From NCBI GenBank assembly GCA_964242035.1, contig CAXTCL010000002.1:1-51565 (forward strand): a stretch of DNA of 51,565 bases. The letters run 5' to 3'. This document shows, piece after piece, positions 15,678 to 24,617 of this stretch. This DNA is from BOG-908 sp964242035. GTDB taxonomy: Bacteria; Pseudomonadota; Alphaproteobacteria; Acetobacterales; Acetobacteraceae. A program made the position numbers and the translations under genes. How positions within the stretch are numbered: position 1 is the first letter of the stretch; the number at the start of each line of letters is the position of its first letter. Under the pieces are notes generated by a model that was not told the origin of the DNA, did no database searches, and worked only from the letters and a program-made list of their open reading frames with translations.

Positions 15678-16793
15678 ATGGCGTCCACCCGAGACCTGCT
15701 TGCGGCCTGCCTCACCCGGAACCGCAGCGCGTGGCGCGGCGCGGTTGTGGCGCTCGCCCTGGCGACACCTTCGTTCGCCCAGGCCCAGGTCGGATCCGGC
15801 CGCTATAGCTCCATCATCATAGACAACGCATCCGGCCGCGTGATGGAGGCCGCAAACGCGGACTCGCTGCGCTACCCGGCGAGCCTGACCAAGCTGATGA
15901 CGCTCTACATGGCGTTCGAGGCGCTGAAGACACACAAGGTCACGCTCGGCCAGAGCGTTCCGGTGTCCGGCCACGCCGCCTCCATGGAGCCGTCCAAGCT
16001 CGGCCTGCTTCCCGGCACCTACTTCACCGTCAGCGACGCCATACTCGCCATCGTCACCAAATCCGCCAACGACGCGGCCTGCGCGCTGGGAGAATTGCTG
16101 GGCGGGGACGAGGACCGCTTCGGTCAGGCGATGACACTGCGCGCCCGGGCATTGGGTATGACGAACAGCACCTTCCGCAACGCCAGCGGCCTGCCCGATC
16201 CGGAGCAGACCACCACGGCGCGCGACCTGGCCCTGCTGGCGCACCACCTGGTCCAGGATTTCCCGGAATACTACCACTATTTCAGCGAGCCGGTGTTCTA
16301 CTTCCACGGCCGCGCCATACCAAACCACGACCACATGCTGCAGAGCTACCCGGGCGCCGATGGCCTGAAGACCGGCTACACGCAGGCTGCCGGCCACAAC
16401 CTGGTCACCTCGGCCATGCGCGGAGACGTTCGCCTGGTCGGCGTCGTCATGGGCGCGCGGTCGAACACCGAGCGGGACCTCCACATGGCGAGCCTATTCG
16501 ATGACGGGTTCGAGCAGCTCGGCGTGCCGGTCACCCGCCACGTGCCGAGCCGGTTCCGCGATCCTTCGCTGGTGGCCGAGGCGGATTCTGTGCCTGTCGC
16601 GTCCCCGATCGTGCATTTCGCGGCGTTCCGTCACGGCCGTCACGGCCATGCCGGCCCACTTCGTCCGACCCTGGCGGTCGCCCATGTGCACGCTGCCAGC
16701 GTCGCCGGCCACCATCTGGCGGTCGCGACCTGCACGGTGAAGCCGGGCCATCACGGCTGCGGCCTGGCGACCAGCAGCAAACGCCGGACGTAG
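15678..16793 (+). CDS. D-alanyl-D-alanine carboxypeptidase with His-rich tail
   Basis: A 371-residue class C/S11 low-molecular-weight penicillin-binding protein. It has a signal peptide to about residue 37, SLTK at 69-72 with the catalytic serine, SAN at 129-131 and KTG at 231-233. It trims the terminal D-Ala from peptidoglycan stem peptides in the periplasm. The residues after about 310 are not the usual SPOR or C-terminal beta domain. They are rich in histidine (FRHGRHGHAG, HHLAVATCTV, GHHGCG) with two Cys, resembling the tail of the lytic transglycosylase at 43057. Confidence 0.93.
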   Translation: MASTRDLLAACLTRNRSAWRGAVVALALATPSFAQAQVGSGRYSSIIIDNASGRVMEAANADSLRYPASLTKLMTLYMAFEALKTHKVTLGQSVPVSGHAASMEPSKLGLLPGTYFTVSDAILAIVTKSANDAACALGELLGGDEDRFGQAMTLRARALGMTNSTFRNASGLPDPEQTTTARDLALLAHHLVQDFPEYYHYFSEPVFYFHGRAIPNHDHMLQSYPGADGLKTGYTQAAGHNLVTSAMRGDVRLVGVVMGARSNTERDLHMASLFDDGFEQLGVPVTRHVPSRFRDPSLVAEADSVPVASPIVHFAAFRHGRHGHAGPLRPTLAVAHVHAASVAGHHLAVATCTVKPGHHGCGLATSSKRRT

Positions 16794-16883
16794 ACTTTCC
16801 AATAACGGACTGTCTGCGCCCGACCATTGCCACAATGCCGCCTTCAGACCATCTTTAGGACCAGATGACCTCAAGAGGACGGC

Positions 16884-17681
16884 ATGGACGGCGGTAGCGA
16901 GGCGAGGCGGATAATCATCCATGGGGAAGCCGACTTCGCCGGGATGCGCGCCGCCGGCGCGCTGGCCGCCCGCACGTTGGACATGATTACGCCGCACGTC
17001 TGCCCGGGCGTCACCACAGGCGAGCTGGACCGCCTGTGCCACGAGTTCATCCTGGCCAACAACGCCGTGCCGGCGCCGCTGAACTACCGCGGCTTCCCGA
17101 AATCGATCTGCACCAGCATTAACCACGTCGTCTGCCACGGCATCCCCGGCGAGAAGAAGCTGGCCGAAGGAGACATCGTCAATATAGATGTTACCGTCAT
17201 ACTGGACGGCTGGCACGGCGACACCAGCCGCATGTATGGCGCAGGCCAGCTTTCCACCCGCGCGCGCAATTTACTGGATGTCACCTACCAATCCCTGATG
17301 AAGGGCGTGGAAGCCGCCCGCCCCGGCGCCACGCTGGGCGACGTCGGCTACGCGATCCAGACCTACGTGGAGGCCAACCGCTTCAGCGTGGTGCGCGATT
17401 TCTGCGGCCACGGCATCGGCCGCACCTTCCACGCAGCACCCAACGTGCTGCATTTCGGCCGCCGCGGCGAAGGTCCGGAGCTGCGGCCGGGCATGTTCTT
17501 CACCATCGAGCCGATGGTCAACGCCGGCCGCCCGGAGGTGAAGGTGCTCGATGACGGCTGGACCGCGGTGACCAGGGACCGCAGCCTGTCGGCGCAGTTC
17601 GAGCACATGGTGGGCGTCACGGAAGACGGGTGCGAGGTGTTCACCGTCTCGCCGGCCGGGCTGCATCGTCCGCCTTACTGA
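16884..17681 (+). CDS. map: Methionine aminopeptidase, type I
   Basis: A 265-residue cytosolic enzyme that removes the initiator methionine. The pita-bread fold ligands are visible: His85 in VVCHGIPG, Asp102 in VNIDVTV, Asp113 in HGDTSRM, the GHGIGRTFHAAP motif, Glu in FTIEPMV and Glu in QFEHMVGV. ATG 16884 follows GAGGACGGC. It stands alone between the carboxypeptidase gene and repeat copy 7. Confidence 0.97.
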   Translation: MDGGSEARRIIIHGEADFAGMRAAGALAARTLDMITPHVCPGVTTGELDRLCHEFILANNAVPAPLNYRGFPKSICTSINHVVCHGIPGEKKLAEGDIVNIDVTVILDGWHGDTSRMYGAGQLSTRARNLLDVTYQSLMKGVEAARPGATLGDVGYAIQTYVEANRFSVVRDFCGHGIGRTFHAAPNVLHFGRRGEGPELRPGMFFTIEPMVNAGRPEVKVLDDGWTAVTRDRSLSAQFEHMVGVTEDGCEVFTVSPAGLHRPPY

Positions 17682-17690
17682 ATGCGCCAA

Positions 17691-17832
17691 GGCAGAAAGC
17701 AGTCCTTTTTTGAAAAAAAGGACCAAAAAACTTTCATCTCCGTCAGACACGCGTCGCTGCAGCGCTCCGCGACAGCCGGAGTAAAAGCTTTTTGCTTCTT
17801 TTTCTCGAAAAAGAAGGCCTTCCTTCCTTCCC
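17691..17832. repeat. Cloverleaf repeat, copy 7 (GGAC / class A-like / GAAG)
   Basis: The left hairpin is GGAC type (GTCCTTTTTT with AAAAAAAGGAC). The right hairpin is GAAG type with the compensated C:G pair (CTTCTTTTTC / GAAAAAGAAG). The centre contains CGACAGCCGG. It lies between map and radC, 14 bases before the radC GTG. Confidence 0.93.
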
Positions 17833-17845
17833 TCCCTCACCCACC

Positions 17846-18604
17846 GTGACCAACACACCCAAAGGCCTGAGCGAAGCCACCTTCCAGCTAGATCTGCCCG
17901 CCGCCAAAGATGCCCTGCCCGCCCCCGCTCCCGCCACCAGCATGGAGCAGCACCGCTCCCGCCTGCGCGCCAAGCTCCTGCAGGCGGGACCCGACGCGCT
18001 GGCGGATCACGAAATGCTGGAAATCGTGCTGTTCGGTGCGATACTGCGCCGCGACACCAAGCCGATCGCCTACCGCCTGCTCGCCCGGTTCGGCAGCTTT
18101 GCGGCCGCACTTTCCGCGCCGGCAAGAGACATCGCGGCCGTGGAAGGCATGGGCGAGGCCAGTGCCGCCATGCTCAAAGCAGTGCACGGTGCCGCCATCC
18201 GCCTGACCCGTGCCGAGGTCATCGGCCAGCCGGTGCTGTCGAACTGGGACGCGCTGATGGGCTACCTGAACGCTGCCATGGCGCGCGAACGCGTGGAGCA
18301 GTTCCGCATCCTCTTTCTGGACAACAAGAACCGGTTGCTGGCCGACGAGGCGCAGGCGCGCGGCACCGTCAACCACACGCCGGTCTATCCGCGCGAGGTG
18401 GTGCGGCGCGCTTTGGAGCTGCAGGCGGCTGCCCTGATCCTGACGCACAACCACCCGAGCGGTGACCCCACGCCCTCGCGTGACGACATATCGATGACAC
18501 GGCAGATCGTGGAGGCGGCCAAGACGCTGTCCATCACCGTTCATGACCATGTGATCGTGGGGAACGGCGTGTGGCTAAGTTTCCGCAAGGAGGGTTTGCT
18601 GTAG
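17846..18604 (+). CDS. radC: RadC family protein (JAMM fold)
   Basis: A 252-residue RadC/YicR family protein. It has an N-terminal helix-hairpin-helix-like region (DHEMLEIVLFGAILRRDTKP, then AAVEGMGEASAAMLKAV) and a C-terminal JAMM/MPN domain with the metal motif HNHPSGDPTPSRDD. Despite the name, a DNA repair role is not established. GTG 17846 is used because everything upstream is repeat copy 7. Confidence 0.92.
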   Translation: MTNTPKGLSEATFQLDLPAAKDALPAPAPATSMEQHRSRLRAKLLQAGPDALADHEMLEIVLFGAILRRDTKPIAYRLLARFGSFAAALSAPARDIAAVEGMGEASAAMLKAVHGAAIRLTRAEVIGQPVLSNWDALMGYLNAAMARERVEQFRILFLDNKNRLLADEAQARGTVNHTPVYPREVVRRALELQAAALILTHNHPSGDPTPSRDDISMTRQIVEAAKTLSITVHDHVIVGNGVWLSFRKEGLL

Positions 18605-18673
18605 GCGTCCGCGCCCGCACGACGCCTCGCCGATCGCCGGAAACTGCGCGGTTCTTGTCTCACAAACAGTTGT

Positions 18674-18688
18674 GTTGCCTGATGCAAC
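18674..18688. promoter_or_regulatory. GTTGC/GCAAC inverted repeat upstream of the ferritin-like gene
   Basis: GTTGC and GCAAC separated by CTGAT, 115 bases before the ferritin-like ATG. A very similar palindrome lies upstream of the receptor gene at 42861. It may be an operator. Confidence 0.3.
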
Positions 18689-18802
18689 GATCTGCATCCC
18701 AAACGCTTGGCCCACGTATTGGCCATGCGGCTCGGCGCCGCTCCCCGAGGCTGGACGCTTGCGCGTCGCCGGGGAAGCTTTTCTCAAGGAGTCTCAATAA
18801 TA

Positions 18803-19705
18803 ATGGAACCGTCCTGGACTAACCTGCTGCAGCGCCGCAAGCTTCTCCGCACCGCAAGCCTCGGCGCCGTGGCGACTGCCTTTGCCATGAAGGTAACGGG
18901 CGCGGACGCGCAGACCGCGCCGACCGATCCGGAAATCCTGAATTTCGCGCTCAACCTCGAGTATCTCGAGGCCGAGTATTACCTGCGCGCCGTCACCGGA
19001 ACCGGCCTTGTCGGTAACGGCGTAGGCGTAAACGGCGTGGGCGGAGCGGGCGGCCCCGTCACGGGCGGCAGCAGGGTCGCCTTCCAGTCGCGTCAGACCT
19101 ACCAGCTCGCGCTGGAAATCGCCCAGGACGAGATGGCGCACGTCAAGCTCCTGCGCCAGGCGCTCGACTCCGCAGCCGTGGCAGAGCCTGCCATCAATCT
19201 TTCGACCAGCTTTGCCGCCGCAGCCCAGGCTGCAGGGCTCGGCGCCGGTTTCAGCCCGTTTGCCAGCGAGGCGGACTTCCTCCTCGGCGCCTTCATCTTC
19301 GAGGACGTTGGCGTCAGCGCCTATGCCGGCGCCGCGCAATTCATCTCCAGCAAGGCGTACCTGACTACCGCCGCGCAGATCCTCGCTGTCGAGGCCTACC
19401 ACGCCGGTGAGATACGCACACGCCTGTTGCTGGGCGGCTTCGCCTCGCAATCCAACGCGATCGCTGCCCTGCGTGCCAAGGCCTCCGACGCGGTGACCAC
19501 GAACGGCGCCAAGCCGGTTCCGGACCACGGCGTGCAGACGTCGAACGGCATGACCACCATAGTCGACGCAGATGCGAACGCGCTTGCGTTCACGCGCACT
19601 ACCGGTCAGGTGCTCAACGTGGTCTATCTCGGCAATGGCGTCGGCACGACCAGCGGCGGGTTCTTCCCGAACGGCGTAAATGGCGCCATCAACACCGTAA
19701 CCTAA
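18803..19705 (+). CDS. Tat-exported ferritin-like domain protein
   Basis: A 300-residue protein with a twin-arginine signal (QRRKLLRTASLGAVATAFAM, cleavage near ADAQ at residue 36). The ferritin-like four-helix core carries carboxylate/His ligands: LNLEYLEAEYY, IAQDEMAHVKLLRQ, FIFEDVGVSAY and AVEAYHAGEIR. It resembles the desiccation-related/ferritin-like exported proteins. A Gly-rich insertion (residues 66-91) lies inside the first helical pair. ATG 18803 has AAGGAG upstream. It is followed 47 bases later by a secreted Gly-rich repeat protein, likely in the same operon. Metal storage or a stress role is inferred. Confidence 0.85.
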   Translation: MEPSWTNLLQRRKLLRTASLGAVATAFAMKVTGADAQTAPTDPEILNFALNLEYLEAEYYLRAVTGTGLVGNGVGVNGVGGAGGPVTGGSRVAFQSRQTYQLALEIAQDEMAHVKLLRQALDSAAVAEPAINLSTSFAAAAQAAGLGAGFSPFASEADFLLGAFIFEDVGVSAYAGAAQFISSKAYLTTAAQILAVEAYHAGEIRTRLLLGGFASQSNAIAALRAKASDAVTTNGAKPVPDHGVQTSNGMTTIVDADANALAFTRTTGQVLNVVYLGNGVGTTSGGFFPNGVNGAINTVT

Positions 19706-19752
19706 GGCCGGCACGCACGTTCGGCCATTACAATCAGGAACAGGAACCAACG

Positions 19753-21078
19753 ATGTCTGGAACACTGACCGCAGGCGCGAATATCCGCGCGGACGTCTTC
19801 TACGGCGTGGGCACGCTCGCCGGTGCCGGCAGCTACAACTACTCGGTAATGCAGACATCGGATGGCTCGACCGACCCGGTGGCTGCCCAGGCCGACACCT
19901 ACCTGCTCATCGACACCGTCGCTGGCGCCACGCCGCTGGCTGACCTCTTCGTCGGCCCCGGCTTCGACGCCGTGGAGAATGCCAACGATCTGGCGCCGAT
20001 CGTCCTCTCCGCCGCCGACACCGTGTCCGGCGACCTCGTCTATCAGGGCGATGTCGGCAACCAGACGGTCTTTGGCGGCTCCGGCGCGGAGTTCATCGCA
20101 CTCACCGGCTTCGGCAACACGTTCGCCGAGAACGGTAGCGGCACCTACGAGATCGCCGCCGGGCTTGGCGGCCCCACCGCATTGCAGACGCTTGCAGCCG
20201 CTTCCGGCACCGCGGGCAACAACATAGACGTGACCAGCGGCAATGCCAGCATTGCAGCCGGTCTCGGCGCCAATCACATCTTCCTGGGCAGCGGCACCGC
20301 GCTGGTGGCCAACGAAGGGACGGACACGATCGTCGGCGGCAGCGGTGCCGCCACGGTTGACGGCGGCGGTGCGGCGACGATCTTCGCCGGCACCGGCTCG
20401 ATTGCATATGACGGTGCCGTCAGCACCGCTACCGCCGTGATCATCGCTAGCTCGGTCGCCGGCGCCGGCAACATAAACGTCTATGGCGATGCCGGTTCGG
20501 TTACCGCGTATGGTGCCACGGGCGACTTCGCCGCCTATGGCGGCCAGGCCGGCAATAACGTCCTCGTCTCCGGCACGGCCAATTCCACCCTGGTCGGCGG
20601 CGGCTACAACGACCTGCTGGTCGCAAGCGGCGCCGGCACGACGACGCTCGTCGCCAGTGACGGCAACACGACGCTGTTCGGCGCAAATGCCACCGGCACG
20701 ACCAACTTCTTCCTGGGTGGCGGGGCGGACTCCGTCGTTGCCGGAACGGGCAACGAGTACATCCAGTTCGGCACCGGTGCGGCGACGAGCACCGTGTTCG
20801 GCAGCACGGGTAACGACGTATACGGCGTCGACGGAGCTGTCGGCGGCAGTACGAACCTGGTCATCGGGTTCAACACCGCCTCCGACTATCTCGATCTGAG
20901 CGGTTTCGGCGCCTCGCTCACCGCAGCCTCGTTCATGAATGATGTCAGCACGGTCGATGGCAGCACCTTCATCAACCTGACAGCAGCCGACGGCAATTCC
21001 GACGTCATCAGGCTCTACGGCGTCACCGATCTTTCGGCGTCGAACCTGATACTGCCCAGCGTCAGCGCGGCAGGCTGA
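19753..21078 (+). CDS. Secreted Gly/Asp-rich beta-solenoid repeat protein
   Basis: A 441-residue protein without a classical signal peptide. Most of it is built of short repeats rich in Gly, Ala, Thr and Asn (IVGGSGAATVDGGGAATIFA, FLGGGADSVVAGTGNEYIQF, VFGSTGNDVYGV), resembling degenerate RTX/haemolysin-type beta-rolls. The C-terminus (IGFNTASDYLDLSGFG, then SDVIRLYGVTDLSASNLIL) is the kind of end seen in type I secreted proteins. No type I secretion genes are in the window. It may be a surface or matrix protein acting with the upstream ferritin-like protein. The calcium-binding GGxGxDxUx repeats are not canonical. Confidence 0.7.
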   Translation: MSGTLTAGANIRADVFYGVGTLAGAGSYNYSVMQTSDGSTDPVAAQADTYLLIDTVAGATPLADLFVGPGFDAVENANDLAPIVLSAADTVSGDLVYQGDVGNQTVFGGSGAEFIALTGFGNTFAENGSGTYEIAAGLGGPTALQTLAAASGTAGNNIDVTSGNASIAAGLGANHIFLGSGTALVANEGTDTIVGGSGAATVDGGGAATIFAGTGSIAYDGAVSTATAVIIASSVAGAGNINVYGDAGSVTAYGATGDFAAYGGQAGNNVLVSGTANSTLVGGGYNDLLVASGAGTTTLVASDGNTTLFGANATGTTNFFLGGGADSVVAGTGNEYIQFGTGAATSTVFGSTGNDVYGVDGAVGGSTNLVIGFNTASDYLDLSGFGASLTAASFMNDVSTVDGSTFINLTAADGNSDVIRLYGVTDLSASNLILPSVSAAG

Positions 21079-21086
21079 ACCACGTA

Positions 21087-21116
21087 CTCCGGGGAATGCG
21101 CAGGCATTCCCCGGAG
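21087..21116. terminator. Perfect 13-bp hairpin between convergent genes
   Basis: CTCCGGGGAATGC pairs perfectly with GCATTCCCCGGAG around GCAG. It sits between the stop of the repeat-protein gene and the stop of terC, so it can terminate both. No T-run on either side. Confidence 0.75.
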
Positions 21117-21121
21117 GCGTC

Positions 21122-21757
21122 CTATAACGGCACCAGCCGACCAGCGGCGAAATGCAGCCGCGGCAGTCGCATCCACATGGATGCAACCGCTGGCGCCACC
21201 TCTCCCGAACCCGACACCATCATCTCCACAGCCACATACAGCACCACGGCGAGACCTATCCAGGCGATCCAGCGATGGCGGGTCAGCAGGCGCGATAGGA
21301 CACTCGCGGCGACCCCTGTCAGGACCACGGAGAAAACCAGGCCGGCCGTCATGACCCAAACATTCTGACGCGCGGCACCCGCCACTGCCAGCACGTTGTC
21401 CAGGCTCATCGACAGGTCCGCGACGATGATCTGCCGTATCGCCTGCCACCCTGTCTTGCCCGGCGCGCCTGATCCGCCGACCGCCTGGTGCGCGCTCAGC
21501 TCCCGGAACATCTTCCAGCACACCCATAGCAGCAGCAGCCCGCCGGCCAGAGTGAGCCCCACTATGGCGAGCAGCTGGATTGCGACCGCCGAAAGTGCGA
21601 CGCGCATCAGCGTGGCGGCCGCGATACCGGTCACGAGCGCGCGCTTTCGCTGTGCCTGCGGCAGCCCGGCGACCGCCATGCCCACGACCACGGCGTTGTC
21701 GCCTGCCAGGGTTATGTCGATGAGGACGATCTGAAGGAGAGCTACTAAGGAAGACAA
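21122..21757 (-). CDS. TerC family integral membrane protein
   Basis: A 211-residue membrane protein with about six to seven hydrophobic segments. The two pseudo-symmetric TerC motifs carry acidic residues in membrane helices: VLIDITLAGDNAVVVGMAV near residue 12 and IVADLSMSLDNVLAVAG near residue 115. The YjbE/TerC family exports metal ions, notably manganese. The TTG start at 21757 lies at the very edge of repeat copy 8, so the repeat borders or supplies the start region; no better start exists before the first conserved helix. Confidence 0.88.
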   Translation of the reverse strand: MSSLVALLQIVLIDITLAGDNAVVVGMAVAGLPQAQRKRALVTGIAAATLMRVALSAVAIQLLAIVGLTLAGGLLLLWVCWKMFRELSAHQAVGGSGAPGKTGWQAIRQIIVADLSMSLDNVLAVAGAARQNVWVMTAGLVFSVVLTGVAASVLSRLLTRHRWIAWIGLAVVLYVAVEMMVSGSGEVAPAVASMWMRLPRLHFAAGRLVPL

Positions 21758-21883
21758 GGAAGGCCTTCTTTTCTAAAAAAAGAAGCAAAAAACTTTTGGT
21801 CCTGTCGACGGGTGATGAAGCGTTCGCCAACAGGGACCAAAAGTTTTTTGGTTCTTTTTTTCAAAAAAGAACTGCTTTCTTTA
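21746..21883. repeat. Cloverleaf repeat, copy 8 (GAAG / class A / GAAC)
   Basis: The left hairpin is GAAG type with one change in the loop; the right hairpin is GAAC type (GTTCTTTTTT / AAAAAAGAAC). The centre CCTGTCGACG...CCAACAGG has apex TGAAGC. It lies between divergent terC and purB, and the terC start codon lies in its left margin. Confidence 0.95.
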
Positions 21884-21911
21884 CTGACTTTCTTCCCCGA
21901 TACCACCCCCC

Positions 21912-23252
21912 ATGATCCCCCGTTACGCCCGCCCCGCCATGGTCGCCATCTGGGCGCCCGAGAACCGCTACCGAATCTGGTTCCGCATAGAATCTCTCGC
22001 CGCCGACGCCATGGCCGAGCTCGGCGAGATCCCCGCCGAATCCGCCCGCATCATACGCGAGCGCGGCACCCCTGCCCTGGCCGCCATGGGCCCGGCCGAC
22101 GTAGACCGCATCGACGAGATCGAGCGCGAGACCCGCCACGACGTCATTGCCTTCCTGACCTGGCTCGCCGAGAAAATCGGCCCGGACAGCCGCTTTGTCC
22201 ATCTCGGCCTGACGAGCAGCGACGTGCTCGACACCTGCCTGGCCGTCCAGCTCACCCAGGCCACTGACATCCTGCTGGCCGACCTGGACGAACTGCTCGC
22301 CGCCCTGCGACGCCGCGCCTTCGAGCACAAACACACGCTGACCATCGGCCGCAGCCACGGCATACACGCCGAACCCACCACTTTCGGCATCAAGCTCGCC
22401 GGCCACTACGCCGAGTTCGCCCGCAACCGCGCCCGCTTGGTGGCCGCCCGTGCCGAGATCGCCACCTGCGCCATCAGCGGCGCCGTCGGCACTTACGCGC
22501 ACGCAGACCCCCGCATCGAGGCGCACGTGGCCCGCGCCCTCGGTCTCACCCCCGAGCCGGTCTCCACCCAGATCATCCCGCGCGACCGCCACGCCGCCTT
22601 TTTCTGCACCCTGGCCGTGATCGCCAGCGGCATTGAGCGTCTAGCCACCGAAATACGCCACCTGCAGCGCTCCGAAGTGCGCGAGGCCGAGGAGTTCTTC
22701 CATCCCGGCCAGAAGGGCAGCAGTGCGATGCCCCACAAGCGCAACCCGGTGCTGAGCGAGAACCTCACCGGCCTCGCCCGCCTGGTCCGCGCCACCGCCA
22801 CGCCCGCATTGGAGAACGTGACCCTCTGGCACGAGCGCGACATCAGCCACTCCAGCGTGGAGCGCGGCATAGCACCCGACGCCACCGTGACGCTGGATTT
22901 CGCCCTCGCCCGCCTCACCGGCCTGGTCGACAAGTTGCTCGTCTATCCCGACCGCATGCGCGCCAACCTGGAATCTCTCGGCGGCGTGGTGCACTCCGGC
23001 GAGGTGTTGCTCGCCCTGGCCCGCGCCGGCATCTCGCGCGAGGACGCCTACCGCATCGTCCAGCGCAACGCGATGGCCACCTGGACCACCCTCGGCCAAC
23101 CAGGCAACCGCAGCTTCGCCGACAACCTGGCCGCCGACCCGGAGGTCGCCGGCCGCGTGCCGCCGGCGCTGCTGGCCGCCTCGATGGACCCGGCACTGCA
23201 CACCCGCCACGTGGACCACATCTTCGCCAGCGTGTTCGGCGCCGCCGGCTGA
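21912..23252 (+). CDS. purB: Adenylosuccinate lyase
   Basis: A 446-residue fumarase/aspartase superfamily enzyme that cleaves SAICAR to AICAR and adenylosuccinate to AMP. Signature GQKGSSAMPHKRNPVLSENL is present, with HLGLTSSDVLDT and TIGRSHGIHAEPT as the other two conserved blocks. ATG 21912 gives the normal MIPRYARPAM start. Other purine genes (purC, purS) lie 1.4 kb downstream on the same strand. Confidence 0.97.
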   Translation: MIPRYARPAMVAIWAPENRYRIWFRIESLAADAMAELGEIPAESARIIRERGTPALAAMGPADVDRIDEIERETRHDVIAFLTWLAEKIGPDSRFVHLGLTSSDVLDTCLAVQLTQATDILLADLDELLAALRRRAFEHKHTLTIGRSHGIHAEPTTFGIKLAGHYAEFARNRARLVAARAEIATCAISGAVGTYAHADPRIEAHVARALGLTPEPVSTQIIPRDRHAAFFCTLAVIASGIERLATEIRHLQRSEVREAEEFFHPGQKGSSAMPHKRNPVLSENLTGLARLVRATATPALENVTLWHERDISHSSVERGIAPDATVTLDFALARLTGLVDKLLVYPDRMRANLESLGGVVHSGEVLLALARAGISREDAYRIVQRNAMATWTTLGQPGNRSFADNLAADPEVAGRVPPALLAASMDPALHTRHVDHIFASVFGAAG

Positions 23253-23327
23253 ACCGCGCGCCGGCCCTTGCCCCCGGCGCCGTCCGGTGGTGAGAGGAGT
23301 GCCAGAAACCGAACCGGATCACCTGCC

Positions 23328-23636
23328 ATGAGCGACACTTCCCCGATGGGGCTGCCCGAAGCCGCCCGCCACCTCGGCGTCACCATACGCGTCCTGCGCC
23401 GCGCCCTGCGCGCCGGCACCATCCCGGGTGCGGGCAAGCTGACGGCCACGACCGTGCTGTCGCCGGAGTGGCTCGCGAGCGCCAAGACGGCGTCTGAGGC
23501 GAACCCGAAGAGCCTGATGCGGGGCGGCAAGCAGAAGGTGCCGCCCTACGCGCGCTATGAGGGCACTTCGGCCTGGCGGAAATACGCGAACCGGGTGCGG
23601 GCTTTCAATGCGTTCCGGGCGGGCGAAAAGAAGTAA
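23328..23636 (+). CDS. Small HTH-like basic protein
   Basis: A 102-residue protein I cannot name. Residues 7-45 (GLPEAARHLGVTIRVLRRAL, then RAGTIPGAGK) look like a MerR/excisionase-type helix-turn-helix. The C-terminal 40 residues are strongly basic with aromatic residues (YARYEGTSAWRKYANRVRAF). It may bind DNA or RNA. ATG 23328 lies about 75 bases after purB. Its stop TAA is the first triplet of repeat copy 9. Confidence 0.65.
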   Translation: MSDTSPMGLPEAARHLGVTIRVLRRALRAGTIPGAGKLTATTVLSPEWLASAKTASEANPKSLMRGGKQKVPPYARYEGTSAWRKYANRVRAFNAFRAGEKK

Positions 23637-23767
23637 GCAAGGCCTTCTTTTTTGAAAAAAAGAAGCAAAAAACTTTTGTCTCGTTAGGCCGCGCTGTTCC
23701 AACCGCGCGCGACAGCGGGGCAAAAGTTTTTTGGTTCTTTTTTTCAAAAAAGAACTGCTTTCTTCCT
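23635..23767. repeat. Cloverleaf repeat, copy 9 (GAAG / class A / GAAC)
   Basis: Begins at the upstream stop codon (TAAGCAAGGCC). The left hairpin is GAAG, the right GAAC. The central stem CAAAAAACTTTTG/CAAAAGTTTTTTG is perfect and the GC cap ends CGCGCGACAGCG. It ends 2 bases before the NRDE gene start. Confidence 0.96.
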
Positions 23768-23769
23768 CC

Positions 23770-24492
23770 ATGTGCACCGTCGTCATCGCGACGCAGGCGA
23801 CCGCACTTTGGCCGCTACTGCTCGCCGCAAACCGCGACGAGATGCTGGCGCGGCCCTGGCTCCCCCCCGCCAGGCACTGGCCCAACCAGCCGGACGTGGT
23901 CGCGGGCCTGGACACGCTGGGCGGCGGCACCTGGCTTGCCGTGAACGATGCGGGCGTGGTGGCCACCGTGCTAAACCGGCCCGGCACGCTGGGGCCGGCG
24001 CCAGGCAAGCGCAGCCGCGGCGAGCTGCCTCTGCTGGCGCTGCGCCATTCCACCGCTGAAGCCGCGGCGGGGCACCTGGCTGGGCTGGATGGCGGCGACT
24101 GGCGCAGCTTCAACCTGGTGGTGGCTGACCGGGCAGGCGCGTATTTCCTGCGCTGCACCGGCGAAGGCGCGGTCACGGCGGAGCTTCTGGACCCCGGCGT
24201 GCACATGGTGACGGCGCATGACCCGGACGATGTCGCCAGCCCACGCGTGGCGCGTCACCTGCCGCGTTTCCGTGCGGCGCGGCTGCCGGTGCCGCCGGAC
24301 TGGTCCGAGTGGCCGGCGTTGCTGGCCGATGCCGAGGGGCCAAGGGACGCTGCCCTGCACGTGCCTGAGGCCGGCGGCTTCGGCACCGTGACAAGCAGCC
24401 TCGTCGGCCTGGGCGGACGCGCCGTCTTCCTGACGGCCAGAACCCCCGCCGCCTTCACCCCCGTGGACGAGCGCGCCAAGCCGGCCGCCTAG
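23770..24492 (+). CDS. NRDE family protein (TANGO2-like)
   Basis: A 240-residue protein of the NRDE/TANGO2 family, named for the motif visible here as ANRDEMLARP after the N-terminal cysteine (MCTVVIA). The WLAVNDAGVVATVLNRPG block is also typical. The Cys2 start suggests an N-terminal nucleophile fold; eukaryotic TANGO2 is linked to haem or lipid handling, but the bacterial role is unclear. ATG 23770 follows repeat copy 9 immediately. Confidence 0.88.
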   Translation: MCTVVIATQATALWPLLLAANRDEMLARPWLPPARHWPNQPDVVAGLDTLGGGTWLAVNDAGVVATVLNRPGTLGPAPGKRSRGELPLLALRHSTAEAAAGHLAGLDGGDWRSFNLVVADRAGAYFLRCTGEGAVTAELLDPGVHMVTAHDPDDVASPRVARHLPRFRAARLPVPPDWSEWPALLADAEGPRDAALHVPEAGGFGTVTSSLVGLGGRAVFLTARTPAAFTPVDERAKPAA

Positions 24493-24493
24493 C

Positions 24494-24552
24494 GCTGACA
24501 GGGAGCAAAAGTTTTTTGCTTTCTTTTCAAAAAAGAAGGCCTTGCTTCCTTT
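24494..24552. repeat. Cloverleaf repeat, copy 10 (right half, GAAG)
   Basis: Begins inside the central domain (CTGACAGGGAGCAAAAG), then TTTTTTG and a shortened GAAG hairpin, ending GGCCTTGCTTCC. No left arm. It lies 2 bases after the NRDE stop codon. Confidence 0.88.
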
Positions 24553-24617
24553 TCATCCCGCCGCCCTGGCACACGCGCGCTTTGCTGCTATAGCCCGAGC
24601 ATACGGAGGACCTACCC

